Part shown: one piece after another, positions 44,820 to 53,285 of the stretch
Layout: each line of letters begins with the position of its first letter
Numbering within the stretch: position 1 is the first letter of the stretch
Source of the DNA: UBA7657 sp049652985
GTDB lineage: Bacteria > Pseudomonadota > Alphaproteobacteria > Micavibrionales > Micavibrionaceae
DNA: 64,000 nt
Assembly (NCBI GenBank): GCA_049652985.1
Contig: JBASFK010000004.1
Coordinates: 248,001 to 312,000, forward strand
Direction: 5' to 3'
Program-made: the position numbers and the translations under genes
The notes under the pieces: generated by a model
Told to the model about the DNA's origin: nothing
What the model saw: only the letters and a program-made list of their open reading frames with translations
The model's database searches: none

Positions 44820-46097
44820 CTAGATCGCCCTGACGATCAGGCTGGCGTTCGTGCCGCCAAAACCGAAAGAATTGGAAAGAGCGACTTTAACTTTTTTCTG
44901 CTTCGCCGTTTTCGGCACAAGATCGATACCCTTGCAGGCTTCAGAAACATTCTCAAGGTTCAGCGTCGGCGGCAGTGCGCCGCTTTCAATCGCCTTGATG
45001 GAGTAAATTGCCTCCACCGCGCCCGCCGCGCCGAGCAAATGGCCGATCGCCGATTTGGTCGAAGACATGGAGACTTTATTGAGCGCGTTCGCGAATAATC
45101 TTTTGACCGCCGTGCATTCGATGCCATCGCCCAGCGGCGTCGATGTGCCGTGCGCGTTGATGTAATCGATATCTTCGGGGTTCAGCTTCGCGCGTTTCAG
45201 CGCGGCCTGCATGGCGCGGAAGCCGCCATTTCCGTCTTCGGATGGGGATGTGATGTGATAGGCGTCACCCGACATGCCGTAGCCGATGACTTCCGCGTAA
45301 ATTTTCGCGCCGCGTTTTTTCGCGTGCTCGTATTCTTCAAGAACGACAACGCCTGCGCCCTCGGCGATGACGAATCCGTCGCGGCCTTCATCGAAGGGGC
45401 GTGAGGCCTCGGTCGGTCGGTCGTTGTAACCGGTTGAGAGAGCGCGCGCGGCGGCAAAGCTCGCGACGCCGAAACGGTTAACGGCGGCTTCGGCTCCGCC
45501 CGCGATCATGACATCGGCGTCGTCGAACGCGATCATGCGCGCGGCATCGCCGATGGCATGGGTGCCGGTGGCGCAGGCCGTCACGACGGAATGATTGGGG
45601 CCCTTGAAGCCGTAACGGATGGAAACAAGCCCGGAAGCGAGGTTGATCAATTGTGCGGGCACTGTGAAGGGCGAGAGACGGCGCGGCCCGCGTTCGGCCA
45701 TTGTAATGACCGCGTCATGCGTGGTTCCCAGGCCGCCGATGCCCGAGCCGATTAGAACGCCAGTGCGGTATAAATCTTCATCGTCCGTAGGTTTCCAGCC
45801 GGAATCCTCGATGGCTTCCTGCGCGGCAGCCATGCCGAATGTGATGAAAGTGTCGGTCTTGCGCTGCTCCTTCGGCTCCATGAACAAATTCACGTTGAAT
45901 GCGCCGTCCTTGGGATTTTCATCCTCGGTGCGCGGTACGACGCCCGCGATATGCGAGGAGATATCCGTGAGATCAAAAGACTCGATTTTCTTGATACCGC
46001 TTTTGCCCGCGGTAAGGGTAGCCCAGTTATGCGCGACGCCGAAACCCAGCGGCGACACCATTCCCATGCCTGTGACTACAACGCGTCTCATGGTCAT
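44820..46097 (-). CDS. fabF: 3-oxoacyl-ACP synthase II
   Basis: A 425-residue condensing enzyme that extends acyl chains on ACP. The catalytic set is Cys in TACATGTHAIGDA, His in NAHGTSTPLGD and His in KSAIGHLLGAAG. Length is normal. ATG 46091 is an alternative start. It follows acpP, but a stem-loop between them may reduce read-through. Its stop is two bases before mltG. Confidence 0.97.
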   Translation of the reverse strand: MTMRRVVVTGMGMVSPLGFGVAHNWATLTAGKSGIKKIESFDLTDISSHIAGVVPRTEDENPKDGAFNVNLFMEPKEQRKTDTFITFGMAAAQEAIEDSGWKPTDDEDLYRTGVLIGSGIGGLGTTHDAVITMAERGPRRLSPFTVPAQLINLASGLVSIRYGFKGPNHSVVTACATGTHAIGDAARMIAFDDADVMIAGGAEAAVNRFGVASFAAARALSTGYNDRPTEASRPFDEGRDGFVIAEGAGVVVLEEYEHAKKRGAKIYAEVIGYGMSGDAYHITSPSEDGNGGFRAMQAALKRAKLNPEDIDYINAHGTSTPLGDGIECTAVKRLFANALNKVSMSSTKSAIGHLLGAAGAVEAIYSIKAIESGALPPTLNLENVSEACKGIDLVPKTAKQKKVKVALSNSFGFGGTNASLIVRAI

Positions 46098-46122
46098 AAA
46101 ATATATGTCCGGAAGGCATAAT

Positions 46123-46157
46123 AAAAGCCCCGATTTCTAAAGAAAAAAGGGGCTTTT
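46123..46157 (-). terminator. stem-loop between acpP and fabF
   Basis: AAAAGCCCC (46123-46131) and GGGGCTTTT (46149-46157) form a 9-bp stem with a 17-nt loop. On the minus strand it lies just after acpP and is followed by T-rich sequence. Partial termination would raise acpP over fabF. Confidence 0.65.
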
Positions 46158-46166
46158 GAATGGAAC

Positions 46167-46406
<240 letters not shown>

Positions 46407-46525
46407 CACAATTCCCTATGTTTTATTATGCTAATTGTTTGACAAGACCCGGACTTTACCAGCCTTAAAACTCTTTGCAAGTCTTTTATGGAAGTATCAT
46501 ATTCCGTAAATATTACAAGGGTTTT

Positions 46526-47197
46526 TCAGGCAAAAAGACGCTCGCGTATGTGGATAAGCGACGTGAAAATCTCAGCCGCTCCGGCCCTTCTCAACTTCTC
46601 CGCGTAACTCTTTTGATCGGTGTGTGTGCCGACGAATCCGAACGTCTTCATTCCCGCCGCAACCGCACCCGTCACGCCTGCAACGCTGTCCTCGATGACG
46701 AGGCATTTATTGGTTTGTGCGTTCAGCCGCTCCGCCGCCAGCAGGAATAAATCCGGCGCGGGCTTGGGGTTTGGTGCCATCAGGCCTGTGAAAATATAAC
46801 TCTCCTCGAAATATTTTTTCACACCCGCCACCTCCAGCGAAGAAATCACGTTGTCGCGCTGACCGTTCGAAACCACGCAGATTTTAACTCTTTTCGAAGC
46901 TTCGGCTACCAGTTCCAGAGCGCCGGGAATGGTTTTCATCTGCCCGGGCGCAAGTTTTTCCACCAGCGCGATATAACGCTCTATGATGTCAGCGGGAAAA
47001 ATATGGCCCGTCTCTTTCGATATGCCATCCAGAATATGCTTGAGGCGAAGTCCGACGAAATGCTCGAAAGCGTAATCCATATCGTACTGCGCGAGGCCTT
47101 CGCCGTGTAGCAGCTGAATGGTTGCGAAATTGTTCAGATATTCTGAATCGACCAGCGTGCCGTCGCAGTCGAAAATGAGAAGGTCGAAATCATTCAT
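46526..47197 (-). CDS. HAD superfamily phosphatase (phosphoglycolate phosphatase-like)
   Basis: A 223-residue HAD hydrolase with motif I DCDGTLVDSE, motif II VVSNGQ, Lys in PNPKPAPDLF and motif IV VIEDSVAGV. It probably dephosphorylates a small metabolite. I chose ATG 47197, which overlaps the fabG stop by one base (TAATG); the frame is open 97 codons further, but that part is only a shadow of fabG. It sits inside the fab cluster. Confidence 0.92.
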   Translation of the reverse strand: MNDFDLLIFDCDGTLVDSEYLNNFATIQLLHGEGLAQYDMDYAFEHFVGLRLKHILDGISKETGHIFPADIIERYIALVEKLAPGQMKTIPGALELVAEASKRVKICVVSNGQRDNVISSLEVAGVKKYFEESYIFTGLMAPNPKPAPDLFLLAAERLNAQTNKCLVIEDSVAGVTGAVAAGMKTFGFVGTHTDQKSYAEKLRRAGAAEIFTSLIHIRERLFA

Positions 47198-47934
47198 TAA
47201 ATCATCGCCAGTCCGCCATTCACATGAATGGTCTGGCCGGTGACGTAGGCGGCTTCCTCGCTCGCGAGATAAACGGCCGCGGCGGCGATGTCTTCCGAAC
47301 TTCCCATCTTGCCCGCCGGGATGTTGGCGGTGATGCGGCCCTTCTGATCGTCGTTCAGCGTGTCCGTCATGGCTGTGGCGATGAAGCCGGGGGCTATGCA
47401 ATTCACGGTGATGTTGCGCGATGCGATTTCCTGCGCCATCGCCTTGCTCCAGCCGATCATGCCGGCTTTGCTTGCAACGTAATTGCACTGGCCGGGATTG
47501 CCGGTAACCCCGACGACCGAGGCCACGTTGATGATACGGCCCCAGCGGCGCTTCATCATTCCTCTTTGTAGAGCCTGCGCGAGTTTGAACGTCGAGGTCA
47601 TGTTGACGTTGATCACTTCATTCCATTCATCGTCCTTCATGCGCATCGAAAGATTATCGCGCGTCAGGCCCGCATTGTTCACAAGGATATCGACCTGGCC
47701 CATAGCCTCTTCGGCGCGCTTGGCGAGATCCACTGCGGCTTCTCCCGACGACAGGTCTGCGGCAAGAATAGAAACCCGCTCGCCGAGTTCGGCGGCGAGG
47801 GCTTTGAGCTTCTCTTCATTCCGGCCCGATATGCCGACATGCGCGCCCTGCGCGTGCAATGCCTTGGCGACTGCCCCGCCAATGCCGCCCGTGGCGCCTG
47901 TGACGAGTGCTTTTTTGCCGGTCAGATTGAACAT
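47197..47934 (-). CDS. fabG: 3-oxoacyl-ACP reductase
   Basis: A 245-residue short-chain dehydrogenase reducing 3-oxoacyl-ACP with NADPH. The nucleotide-binding GATGGIGGAVA, NNAGLTRDNL and the catalytic Ser and YVASKAG (YxxxK) are all present, and the C-terminus ends in GGLAMI. It overlaps the start of the HAD gene. Between it and fabD two small genes lie on the other strand. Confidence 0.97.
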   Translation of the reverse strand: MFNLTGKKALVTGATGGIGGAVAKALHAQGAHVGISGRNEEKLKALAAELGERVSILAADLSSGEAAVDLAKRAEEAMGQVDILVNNAGLTRDNLSMRMKDDEWNEVINVNMTSTFKLAQALQRGMMKRRWGRIINVASVVGVTGNPGQCNYVASKAGMIGWSKAMAQEIASRNITVNCIAPGFIATAMTDTLNDDQKGRITANIPAGKMGSSEDIAAAAVYLASEEAAYVTGQTIHVNGGLAMI

Positions 47935-48113
47935 GAAGTCGCCCTTTCGAAAAACTGATCCCTAGGACTTAAAAAACGCCTGCCTATAAAGCAAGGCTTA
48001 TCGCTGTTGACATAACAATATTAAGGGATTATAGCCCCTTTTTACGCGATTTTAAGCCTTTTGGGCGACACTGGGTACGAGGCCAAACGGCCGGGAATAA
48101 GGGGTTAATAACG

Positions 48114-48350
48114 ATGGCAAAAGCCACGCAGACTAATAAAGCAGCAAAAACGAACCTAGGCGATTTCCGCTCGGTGGACTCGCTGGTGCTCAGCAATATC
48201 GTCAGCGCCTTCAGGCCGGACGAAATCGGGCTGAGCAAAGCGTGGGAAGAATTCTACATCGCCTGCCAGGCTGCAAATGCCAGCCACGAATTCCTGCGTG
48301 CGATCCATGACATCAAGGAATCAATAGAGGATGCCGAGCGATGCGCGTGA
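48114..48350 (+). CDS. small hypothetical protein
   Basis: A 78-residue protein, predicted helical, with a Lys/Thr-rich start and the segment KAWEEFYIACQAANASHEFLRAIHD. I recognise no family. It overlaps the next small frame by ten bases, suggesting coupled translation. It lies opposite to the fab genes between fabG and fabD. Confidence 0.5.
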   Translation: MAKATQTNKAAKTNLGDFRSVDSLVLSNIVSAFRPDEIGLSKAWEEFYIACQAANASHEFLRAIHDIKESIEDAERCA

Positions 48351-48499
48351 TGTTTTCACTTCCTTCGCAACTTGTCGCCGAATTCAAGGCCGGGGCCGGG
48401 AATGAACTTCCCAAATTAAAGGCATTTCATGAAAAGCATGGCCATGCCGAAGTCGCGCTTGCTATGCAGGTTGCCGCCAACGCAACGAACAATCTTTAA
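48341..48499 (+). CDS. small hypothetical protein overlapping the previous gene
   Basis: ATG 48341 opens a 52-residue frame ending at 48499, overlapping the stop of the preceding small gene by ten bases. The product is amphipathic and mostly helical (SQLVAEFKAGAGNELPKLKAF). It ends three bases before the fabD stop on the other strand. The tight packing supports a real gene, but no homologue is known to me. Confidence 0.4.
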   Translation: MRVMFSLPSQLVAEFKAGAGNELPKLKAFHEKHGHAEVALAMQVAANATNNL

Positions 48500-48502
48500 T
48501 CA

Positions 48503-49438
48503 TCAGCCTTTAAGTTTCGCGATCAGGGCTTCGATCTGTTCGGGGCTTGAGACGCTGTCGACGGCGATATCCTTATCGATGCGCTTCACTAATCCATTCA
48601 GAACTTTCCCTGCGCCAAGCTCAATCATTTCCGTCACGCCCTGCGCTTTCATCCAGAGAACGGACTCGCGCCAGCGCACCATGCCGGTGATCTGCTGAAC
48701 CAATAGTTTCTTAATCTGCGTGGGGTCTGTAACGGATTGCGCCGTCACGTTCGAAACAATAGCAGGCGAGGGCGTTTTCAGATTTGTCTCGTTGAGCGCG
48801 CCTTCCATGATCCTTGCAGCTGGTTCCATTAATGAACAATGAAACGGCGCGGAGACCGGAAGCAGGATCGCGCGTTTCGCCCCGCGCTCGGTTGCGAGTT
48901 GAATGGCTTTTTCGACAGCATCTTTTTTGCCGCTGATCACGACCTGCCCGGTGGAATTGTCATTCGCAACTTCGCTGCCGGAATCTTTTGCGACCTGCTG
49001 CACGTCTTCAAAGCTGAGACCGAGAACCGCGGTCATCGCGCCCACGCCGACCGGCACGGCCTTTTGCATCGATTGCCCGCGCAACGATAAAAGTTTCGCG
49101 GTGACAGGGATTTCAAGGGAACCCGCCGCCGTCAGTGCCGAATATTCCCCCAGAGAATGACCCGCCACGAACTTTGCGGCTTTGGCCAAATCGACGCCGC
49201 CCTGTTTCTGCAGCACGCGTACGACGGCCATCGAAACCGCCATCAGGGCGGGCTGGGTGTTCTCGGTCAGGTTGAGGTCGGTATCCGGGCCCTCGAAGAT
49301 GATTTTACTTAATTTCTTGCCCAGCGATTCGTCGATTTCGTCAAAAACGTCCCGCGCTTCGGCAAAAGCGTCATATAAATCTTTGCCCATGCCCACAGCC
49401 TGTGAACCCTGCCCCGGGAAGATGAAAGCGCGTGTCAT
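48503..49438 (-). CDS. fabD: malonyl-CoA--ACP transacylase
   Basis: A 311-residue transferase loading malonyl groups on ACP. It has IFPGQGSQAVGMG at the start, the active Ser in GHSLGEYSAL, Arg in SLRGQSMQ and His in PFHCSLM. It is the first gene of the fab group, separated from fabG by small opposite-strand genes. Confidence 0.97.
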   Translation of the reverse strand: MTRAFIFPGQGSQAVGMGKDLYDAFAEARDVFDEIDESLGKKLSKIIFEGPDTDLNLTENTQPALMAVSMAVVRVLQKQGGVDLAKAAKFVAGHSLGEYSALTAAGSLEIPVTAKLLSLRGQSMQKAVPVGVGAMTAVLGLSFEDVQQVAKDSGSEVANDNSTGQVVISGKKDAVEKAIQLATERGAKRAILLPVSAPFHCSLMEPAARIMEGALNETNLKTPSPAIVSNVTAQSVTDPTQIKKLLVQQITGMVRWRESVLWMKAQGVTEMIELGAGKVLNGLVKRIDKDIAVDSVSSPEQIEALIAKLKG

Positions 49439-49720
49439 ATTTACCTCAAGTTATTGTCCTAAAACGAATTATTTTGTAATAAAATTACCGAAAACATGCG
49501 GTTGCAGGTCATTTAATTTCGCACCGCACCATAATTCCTTTAGAAAAACTTTGTGATTTTCAGGTGCCTGTGAAACTATAAATCATCAAACTATGGCTGA
49601 TTTAGCAGAAGGATTGCTGCTTTCAAAGAGGGGAATTTCCGGATCGGCCTCTAGGGACTGCGTCATAAATAAAAAAGCGGCATCAACCGCCGAACAGATT
49701 ACCTGAACAGGGGATTTATT
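49439..49720. other. intergenic region upstream of fabD and a small gene
   Basis: About 280 bases between the fabD start and the GTG at 49721. Apart from a short GCGGCATCAACCGC imperfect stem near 49680 preceded by A runs, I see no gene or repeat. It probably holds the divergent promoters. Confidence 0.4.
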
Positions 49721-50032
49721 GTGAGCCTATCCGTCCATCAAAGGATTCGTATTCTTATTGAACAAACGACTGACGCATTCGCCTGCTATGACGCGGTTAA
49801 TGCCGATTATGCTGAATTTGCAACCCTGGCCCTGTCGGACTTCAAGGATGCCCTGGACAAGCCCAACCTGACCCGCGGCCAGCTTACCCATATGCTGCGC
49901 CGGGGCATGATCAAGCATAGCGACAAGGCGCCCGGCTCATGGTCCGCCTTCATGGCCGCCCATATCGCCCGGGCCGCCAATCTCGATCCGTCGCCCGATG
50001 GGGGCTTTTATCGCTCCATCCGGGACGAATAG
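49721..50032 (+). CDS. hypothetical protein
   Basis: A 103-residue soluble, mostly helical protein with GTG start and a CAGGGGAT ribosome site. Segments such as LTRGQLTHMLRRGMIKHSDKA look like a small domain but match nothing I know. It lies upstream of the rpsF leader. Confidence 0.55.
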   Translation: MSLSVHQRIRILIEQTTDAFACYDAVNADYAEFATLALSDFKDALDKPNLTRGQLTHMLRRGMIKHSDKAPGSWSAFMAAHIARAANLDPSPDGGFYRSIRDE

Positions 50033-50145
50033 GCCCATACCGGCCCATAAAATCCCACAAAAACCCTTGCTTTCTCCCCCAGAAAGGGGCTAAAACCCCT
50101 CATCTTTTGAACCATAACCTCGCTGGCATTTGATATGTCAGCTTT

Positions 50146-50165
50146 CCCCCGAAGATTAGCGGGGG
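50146..50165 (+). promoter_or_regulatory. candidate S6:S18-binding leader of rpsF
   Basis: CCCCC (50146-50150) pairs with GGGGG (50161-50165) around GAAGATTAGC, 27 bases before rpsF. The CCG at the stem end with a following A-rich loop resembles the autoregulatory S6:S18 motif known in rpsF leaders. It could equally be an ordinary hairpin. Confidence 0.45.
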
Positions 50166-50191
50166 TCATAAACCGAGAGGAGCATTGAAAA

Positions 50192-50545
50192 ATGCCTGTC
50201 TATGAAACCGTGTTTATCGCACGCCAGGATTTGACCGAAGCACAGGTCAAGGATCTGACCGATAAATTCTCCAAGATCGTCACCGACCTGAAGGGCAAGA
50301 TTTTGAAGACCGAATACTGGGGTCTTCGTACGCTGGCCTACAGAATTAAAAAAGCCCGCAAGGCGCATTACGTTCTCATTGAGACGGATGCGCCCGGCGA
50401 AGCCGTCATCGAGCTCGAGCGTAACCTGCGCCTGCACGAGGACATCATGCGCAGCCTGACTGTTCGCCGCAATGAACCGTCGAAAGCGCAATCCGCGATC
50501 CTCGATAAAGAGAAGCGCTACGATGAAGAGAAGGAAGCTGCATAA
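50192..50545 (+). CDS. rpsF: 30S ribosomal protein bS6
   Basis: A 117-residue bS6 with the MPVYETVFIARQDLT start and YWGLRTLAYRIKKARKAHYV core. AGAGGAG precedes the ATG. It is translationally coupled to rpsR (TAATG) in the usual rpsF-rpsR-rplI operon. Confidence 0.98.
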   Translation: MPVYETVFIARQDLTEAQVKDLTDKFSKIVTDLKGKILKTEYWGLRTLAYRIKKARKAHYVLIETDAPGEAVIELERNLRLHEDIMRSLTVRRNEPSKAQSAILDKEKRYDEEKEAA

Positions 50546-50922
50546 TGAGCACCGAACAATCCAACGTAAAACGTCCGTTTTTCCGCCGCAGGAAAACCTG
50601 CCCGTTCTCCGGCCCGAATGCGCCACAGATCGACTGGAAGGATCTGCGCATGCTGGGACGTTACATCTCCGAGCGCGGCAAGATCATACCGAGCCGCATC
50701 ACCGCCGTTTCGCAAAAGAAACAGCGTGAACTGGCTGTGGCGATCAAGCAGGCACGCTTCATGGCGATCCTGCCCTATGTTCGCACCGAACAGGAAGGCG
50801 GCGGACGCCCATACAATAAAGGCCCGAAAGAGTACGGCTCACGCGACTACGGTTCGCGCGATCGCGACTCCGGATCCCGTGAAAGAAGCGCCGGTCCCCG
50901 TGAACGCACACCGCGCGAATAA
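50545..50922 (+). CDS. rpsR: 30S ribosomal protein bS18 with C-terminal extension
   Basis: A 125-residue protein. The first 83 residues are a normal bS18 (KTCPFSGPNAPQIDWKD, SRITAVSQKKQRELA). A tail of about 42 residues is low complexity, rich in Gly, Arg, Ser and Tyr with repeated YGSRD and DRDSGSRER units. Bacterial bS18 is usually about 75-85 residues. Confidence 0.97.
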   Translation: MSTEQSNVKRPFFRRRKTCPFSGPNAPQIDWKDLRMLGRYISERGKIIPSRITAVSQKKQRELAVAIKQARFMAILPYVRTEQEGGGRPYNKGPKEYGSRDYGSRDRDSGSRERSAGPRERTPRE

Positions 50923-50940
50923 AGGTAAAGGAACAAGATC

Positions 50941-51678
50941 ATGGCTACACAAGTAATTTTACTGGAGCGCGTTGAAAATCTCGGGCAGATGGGCGATGTT
51001 GTCGCCGTCCGTCCCGGTTACGCGCGCAATTACCTTCTGCCGCAGAAAAAAGCTCTGCGCGCCAGCAAGGAAAATATCGCGTATTTCGAGGCCCAGAAAA
51101 AAGTCCTGGCCTCCGAGAACGACAAGCGCCGCGTTGCCGCCGAGAAGGTTGCCAAGAACTTGGAAGGCACCAAGGCCCCGCTCATCCGCCAAGCGTCCGA
51201 AGCCGGACAGCTTTACGGATCGGTCACATCGCGCGACATAGCCGAGCAGGTTTCGGCCGCTTCGGGCGAGAAGATCGAGCGTTCGATGGTTCAGATGAAC
51301 CAGAACTTCAAATCGGTCGGCCTGTTCAATGTCGATATCATGCTTCACCCCGAGGTGAAAATATCGGTCGTAGTGAACATTGCACGCAGCCCGGAAGAAG
51401 CTGAAACCCAGGCTAAAACCGGCAAAGCCCTTATCGCTGAGGACAGCCGCAGAAAACAGGCAGCCGAGGAGCCTTCGGAAGAAGAAGCCCTGGCCGCCGT
51501 TCTGGAAGCTGACGCTCTTGAAGCGACGAAGGAACGCGAAGCTGTTGAAAGCGCTGAAAGTGCCGAAGAAGCTGCCGAGCTTGCCGCCAAAGCCAAAGCC
51601 CGCGCCGAGCGTAAAAAAGCCAAAAAAGCAGACGAGCCGGAAGAAGCTGGTGAGGCTGAAGAAAACACGGAAGAATAA
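50941..51678 (+). CDS. rplI: 50S ribosomal protein bL9 with long C-terminal extension
   Basis: A 245-residue bL9. The N-domain VILLERVENLGQMGDVVAVRPGYARNYLLP and C-domain (to about residue 150) are normal. A tail of about 95 residues rich in Ala, Glu and Lys follows and looks disordered or coiled. AAAGGAA precedes the ATG. Confidence 0.97.
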   Translation: MATQVILLERVENLGQMGDVVAVRPGYARNYLLPQKKALRASKENIAYFEAQKKVLASENDKRRVAAEKVAKNLEGTKAPLIRQASEAGQLYGSVTSRDIAEQVSAASGEKIERSMVQMNQNFKSVGLFNVDIMLHPEVKISVVVNIARSPEEAETQAKTGKALIAEDSRRKQAAEEPSEEEALAAVLEADALEATKEREAVESAESAEEAAELAAKAKARAERKKAKKADEPEEAGEAEENTEE

Positions 51679-51755
51679 GGGTTTATCCCCCTTATTCACA
51701 GGCGTTGTGAATATAAGGCTGGCATGAGGGATTCATCCTCTGCTAGCCTTTTTTC

Positions 51756-53237
51756 ATGGTTCAATACGCCACACTGAAAAAGCCGCTGGTCGAAAGCGAA
51801 GGCAAGCCCGTTTCCTATCGTGTTCTGCCGCATAACCAGGATGCGGAGCAGGGATTGCTCGGCGCGCTGCTGGTCGATAACCGCGCCTATGAAAAAGTCG
51901 GTGACTTCCTGCGCGGCGAGCATCTTTTCCTCCCCGCCCATCAGCGCATTTTCGATGCCATTGTAAAGATGATTGATCGCGGGCAGACAGCCTCGCCGGT
52001 TACGCTCAAGAATTATTTCGAGAAAGATGACGATTTGAAAGAGGTCGGCGGCGCGGAGTACCTGGCCGATCTTGCCGCCAGCGTCGTCAGCGTCATCAAC
52101 GCACACGATTACGCGCGTACAATCTATGATCTTCATTTGCGGCGCTCGCTGATTTCCATCGGCGAGGAAGTCGTCAATGAAGCGTTCGACCACGATATTG
52201 AACGCGGCGCCACCGACACGATTGAAATGGCCGAGGCGCGGCTCTACGAACTGGCGGAAACGGGAGAGGTAAAAGGCAGCTTCGTCACGCTGCGCACGTC
52301 CGTTCTCGCCGCGATCGAACATGCGGAAAAAGCCTATAAATCCGATGGAAACGTCACGGGAGTGACGACGGGCCTCATTGATATGGATAAAATCCTCGGC
52401 GGCCTGCAGAATTCCGACCTCGTCATTCTCGCCGGGCGACCCTCAATGGGTAAAACCGCGCTTGCAACCAACATTGCTTTCGCCGCCGCGAACAAATACG
52501 CCGAGACTGGCGGCGCGCAAGGCGCGATTGTCGGCTTCTTCAGCCTCGAGATGTCTTCCGACCAGCTGGCGTCGCGTATTCTCGCCGACCAGTCGAACAT
52601 CGCCAGCGATGCCATCCGCAAGGGCACGATCAAGCAGGAAGATTTCCGCGCCTTCGCCGAAGCATCACAACGCCTCAGCCAGGTTCCGCTTTATATCGAC
52701 GATACGCCGTCGCTTTCCATCAGTGCGATCAGAACGCGCGCACGCCGTCTAAAACGCCAGCACGGGCTCGGCCTTCTCGTGGTCGACTATTTGCAGCTCT
52801 TGCGCGGCACGGGATCGAAGCAGGGGCTCGACAACCGCGTGCAGGAAGTCTCCGAGATTACGCGCGGCCTCAAGGCGATTGCCAAGGAATTGCAAATTCC
52901 GGTTCTTGCGCTCTCGCAGTTATCAAGACAAGTCGAACAGCGCGAGGACAAACGCCCGCAACTCTCCGACCTCAGGGAATCCGGCTCCATCGAACAGGAC
53001 GCCGACGTCGTCATGTTCGTCTACCGCGAGGAATATTACCTGAGCCGCGCCGAGCCCGAGCCCGGCACAGAAAAACATTTGAAATGGCAGGAACGCTGCG
53101 ACAAGGCGCTCAATGTCGGCGAATGTATCGTCGCCAAGGCGCGTCACGGTCCTATCGGCACGGTCAGATTACAATTTAACCCGACCTTCACGCGCTTTTC
53201 GGATCTTGCGCAAAGCGCATACGAAGACCGCTATTGA
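51756..53237 (+). CDS. dnaB: replicative DNA helicase
   Basis: A 493-residue DnaB hexameric helicase for replication forks. The N-terminal DnaG-interacting domain starts LPHNQDAEQGLLGALL; the RecA-like motor has Walker A AGRPSMGKTALA, Walker B LLVVDYLQL, and SQLSRQVEQREDKRPQLSDLRESGSIEQDAD. Length is usual, no intein. It is downstream of rplI, the usual order, and is followed by a terminator. Confidence 0.98.
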   Translation: MVQYATLKKPLVESEGKPVSYRVLPHNQDAEQGLLGALLVDNRAYEKVGDFLRGEHLFLPAHQRIFDAIVKMIDRGQTASPVTLKNYFEKDDDLKEVGGAEYLADLAASVVSVINAHDYARTIYDLHLRRSLISIGEEVVNEAFDHDIERGATDTIEMAEARLYELAETGEVKGSFVTLRTSVLAAIEHAEKAYKSDGNVTGVTTGLIDMDKILGGLQNSDLVILAGRPSMGKTALATNIAFAAANKYAETGGAQGAIVGFFSLEMSSDQLASRILADQSNIASDAIRKGTIKQEDFRAFAEASQRLSQVPLYIDDTPSLSISAIRTRARRLKRQHGLGLLVVDYLQLLRGTGSKQGLDNRVQEVSEITRGLKAIAKELQIPVLALSQLSRQVEQREDKRPQLSDLRESGSIEQDADVVMFVYREEYYLSRAEPEPGTEKHLKWQERCDKALNVGECIVAKARHGPIGTVRLQFNPTFTRFSDLAQSAYEDRY

Positions 53238-53246
53238 TCGCAATAA

Positions 53247-53271
53247 AAAAGGGGCCGCGAAGGCCCCTTTT
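53247..53271. terminator. terminator after dnaB
   Basis: AAAAGGGGCC (53247-53256) and GGCCCCTTTT (53262-53271) form a perfect stem with loop GCGAA, followed and preceded by T and A runs. It serves dnaB and possibly the convergent EF-hand gene. Confidence 0.9.
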
Positions 53272-53285
53272 CTTCATGGCGATTT

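Noticed and set aside
46526..47488. A 320-residue protein starting at 47488
   Set aside because: The first 97 residues are an Arg/His-rich shadow of fabG; HAD similarity begins at the ATG at 47197.
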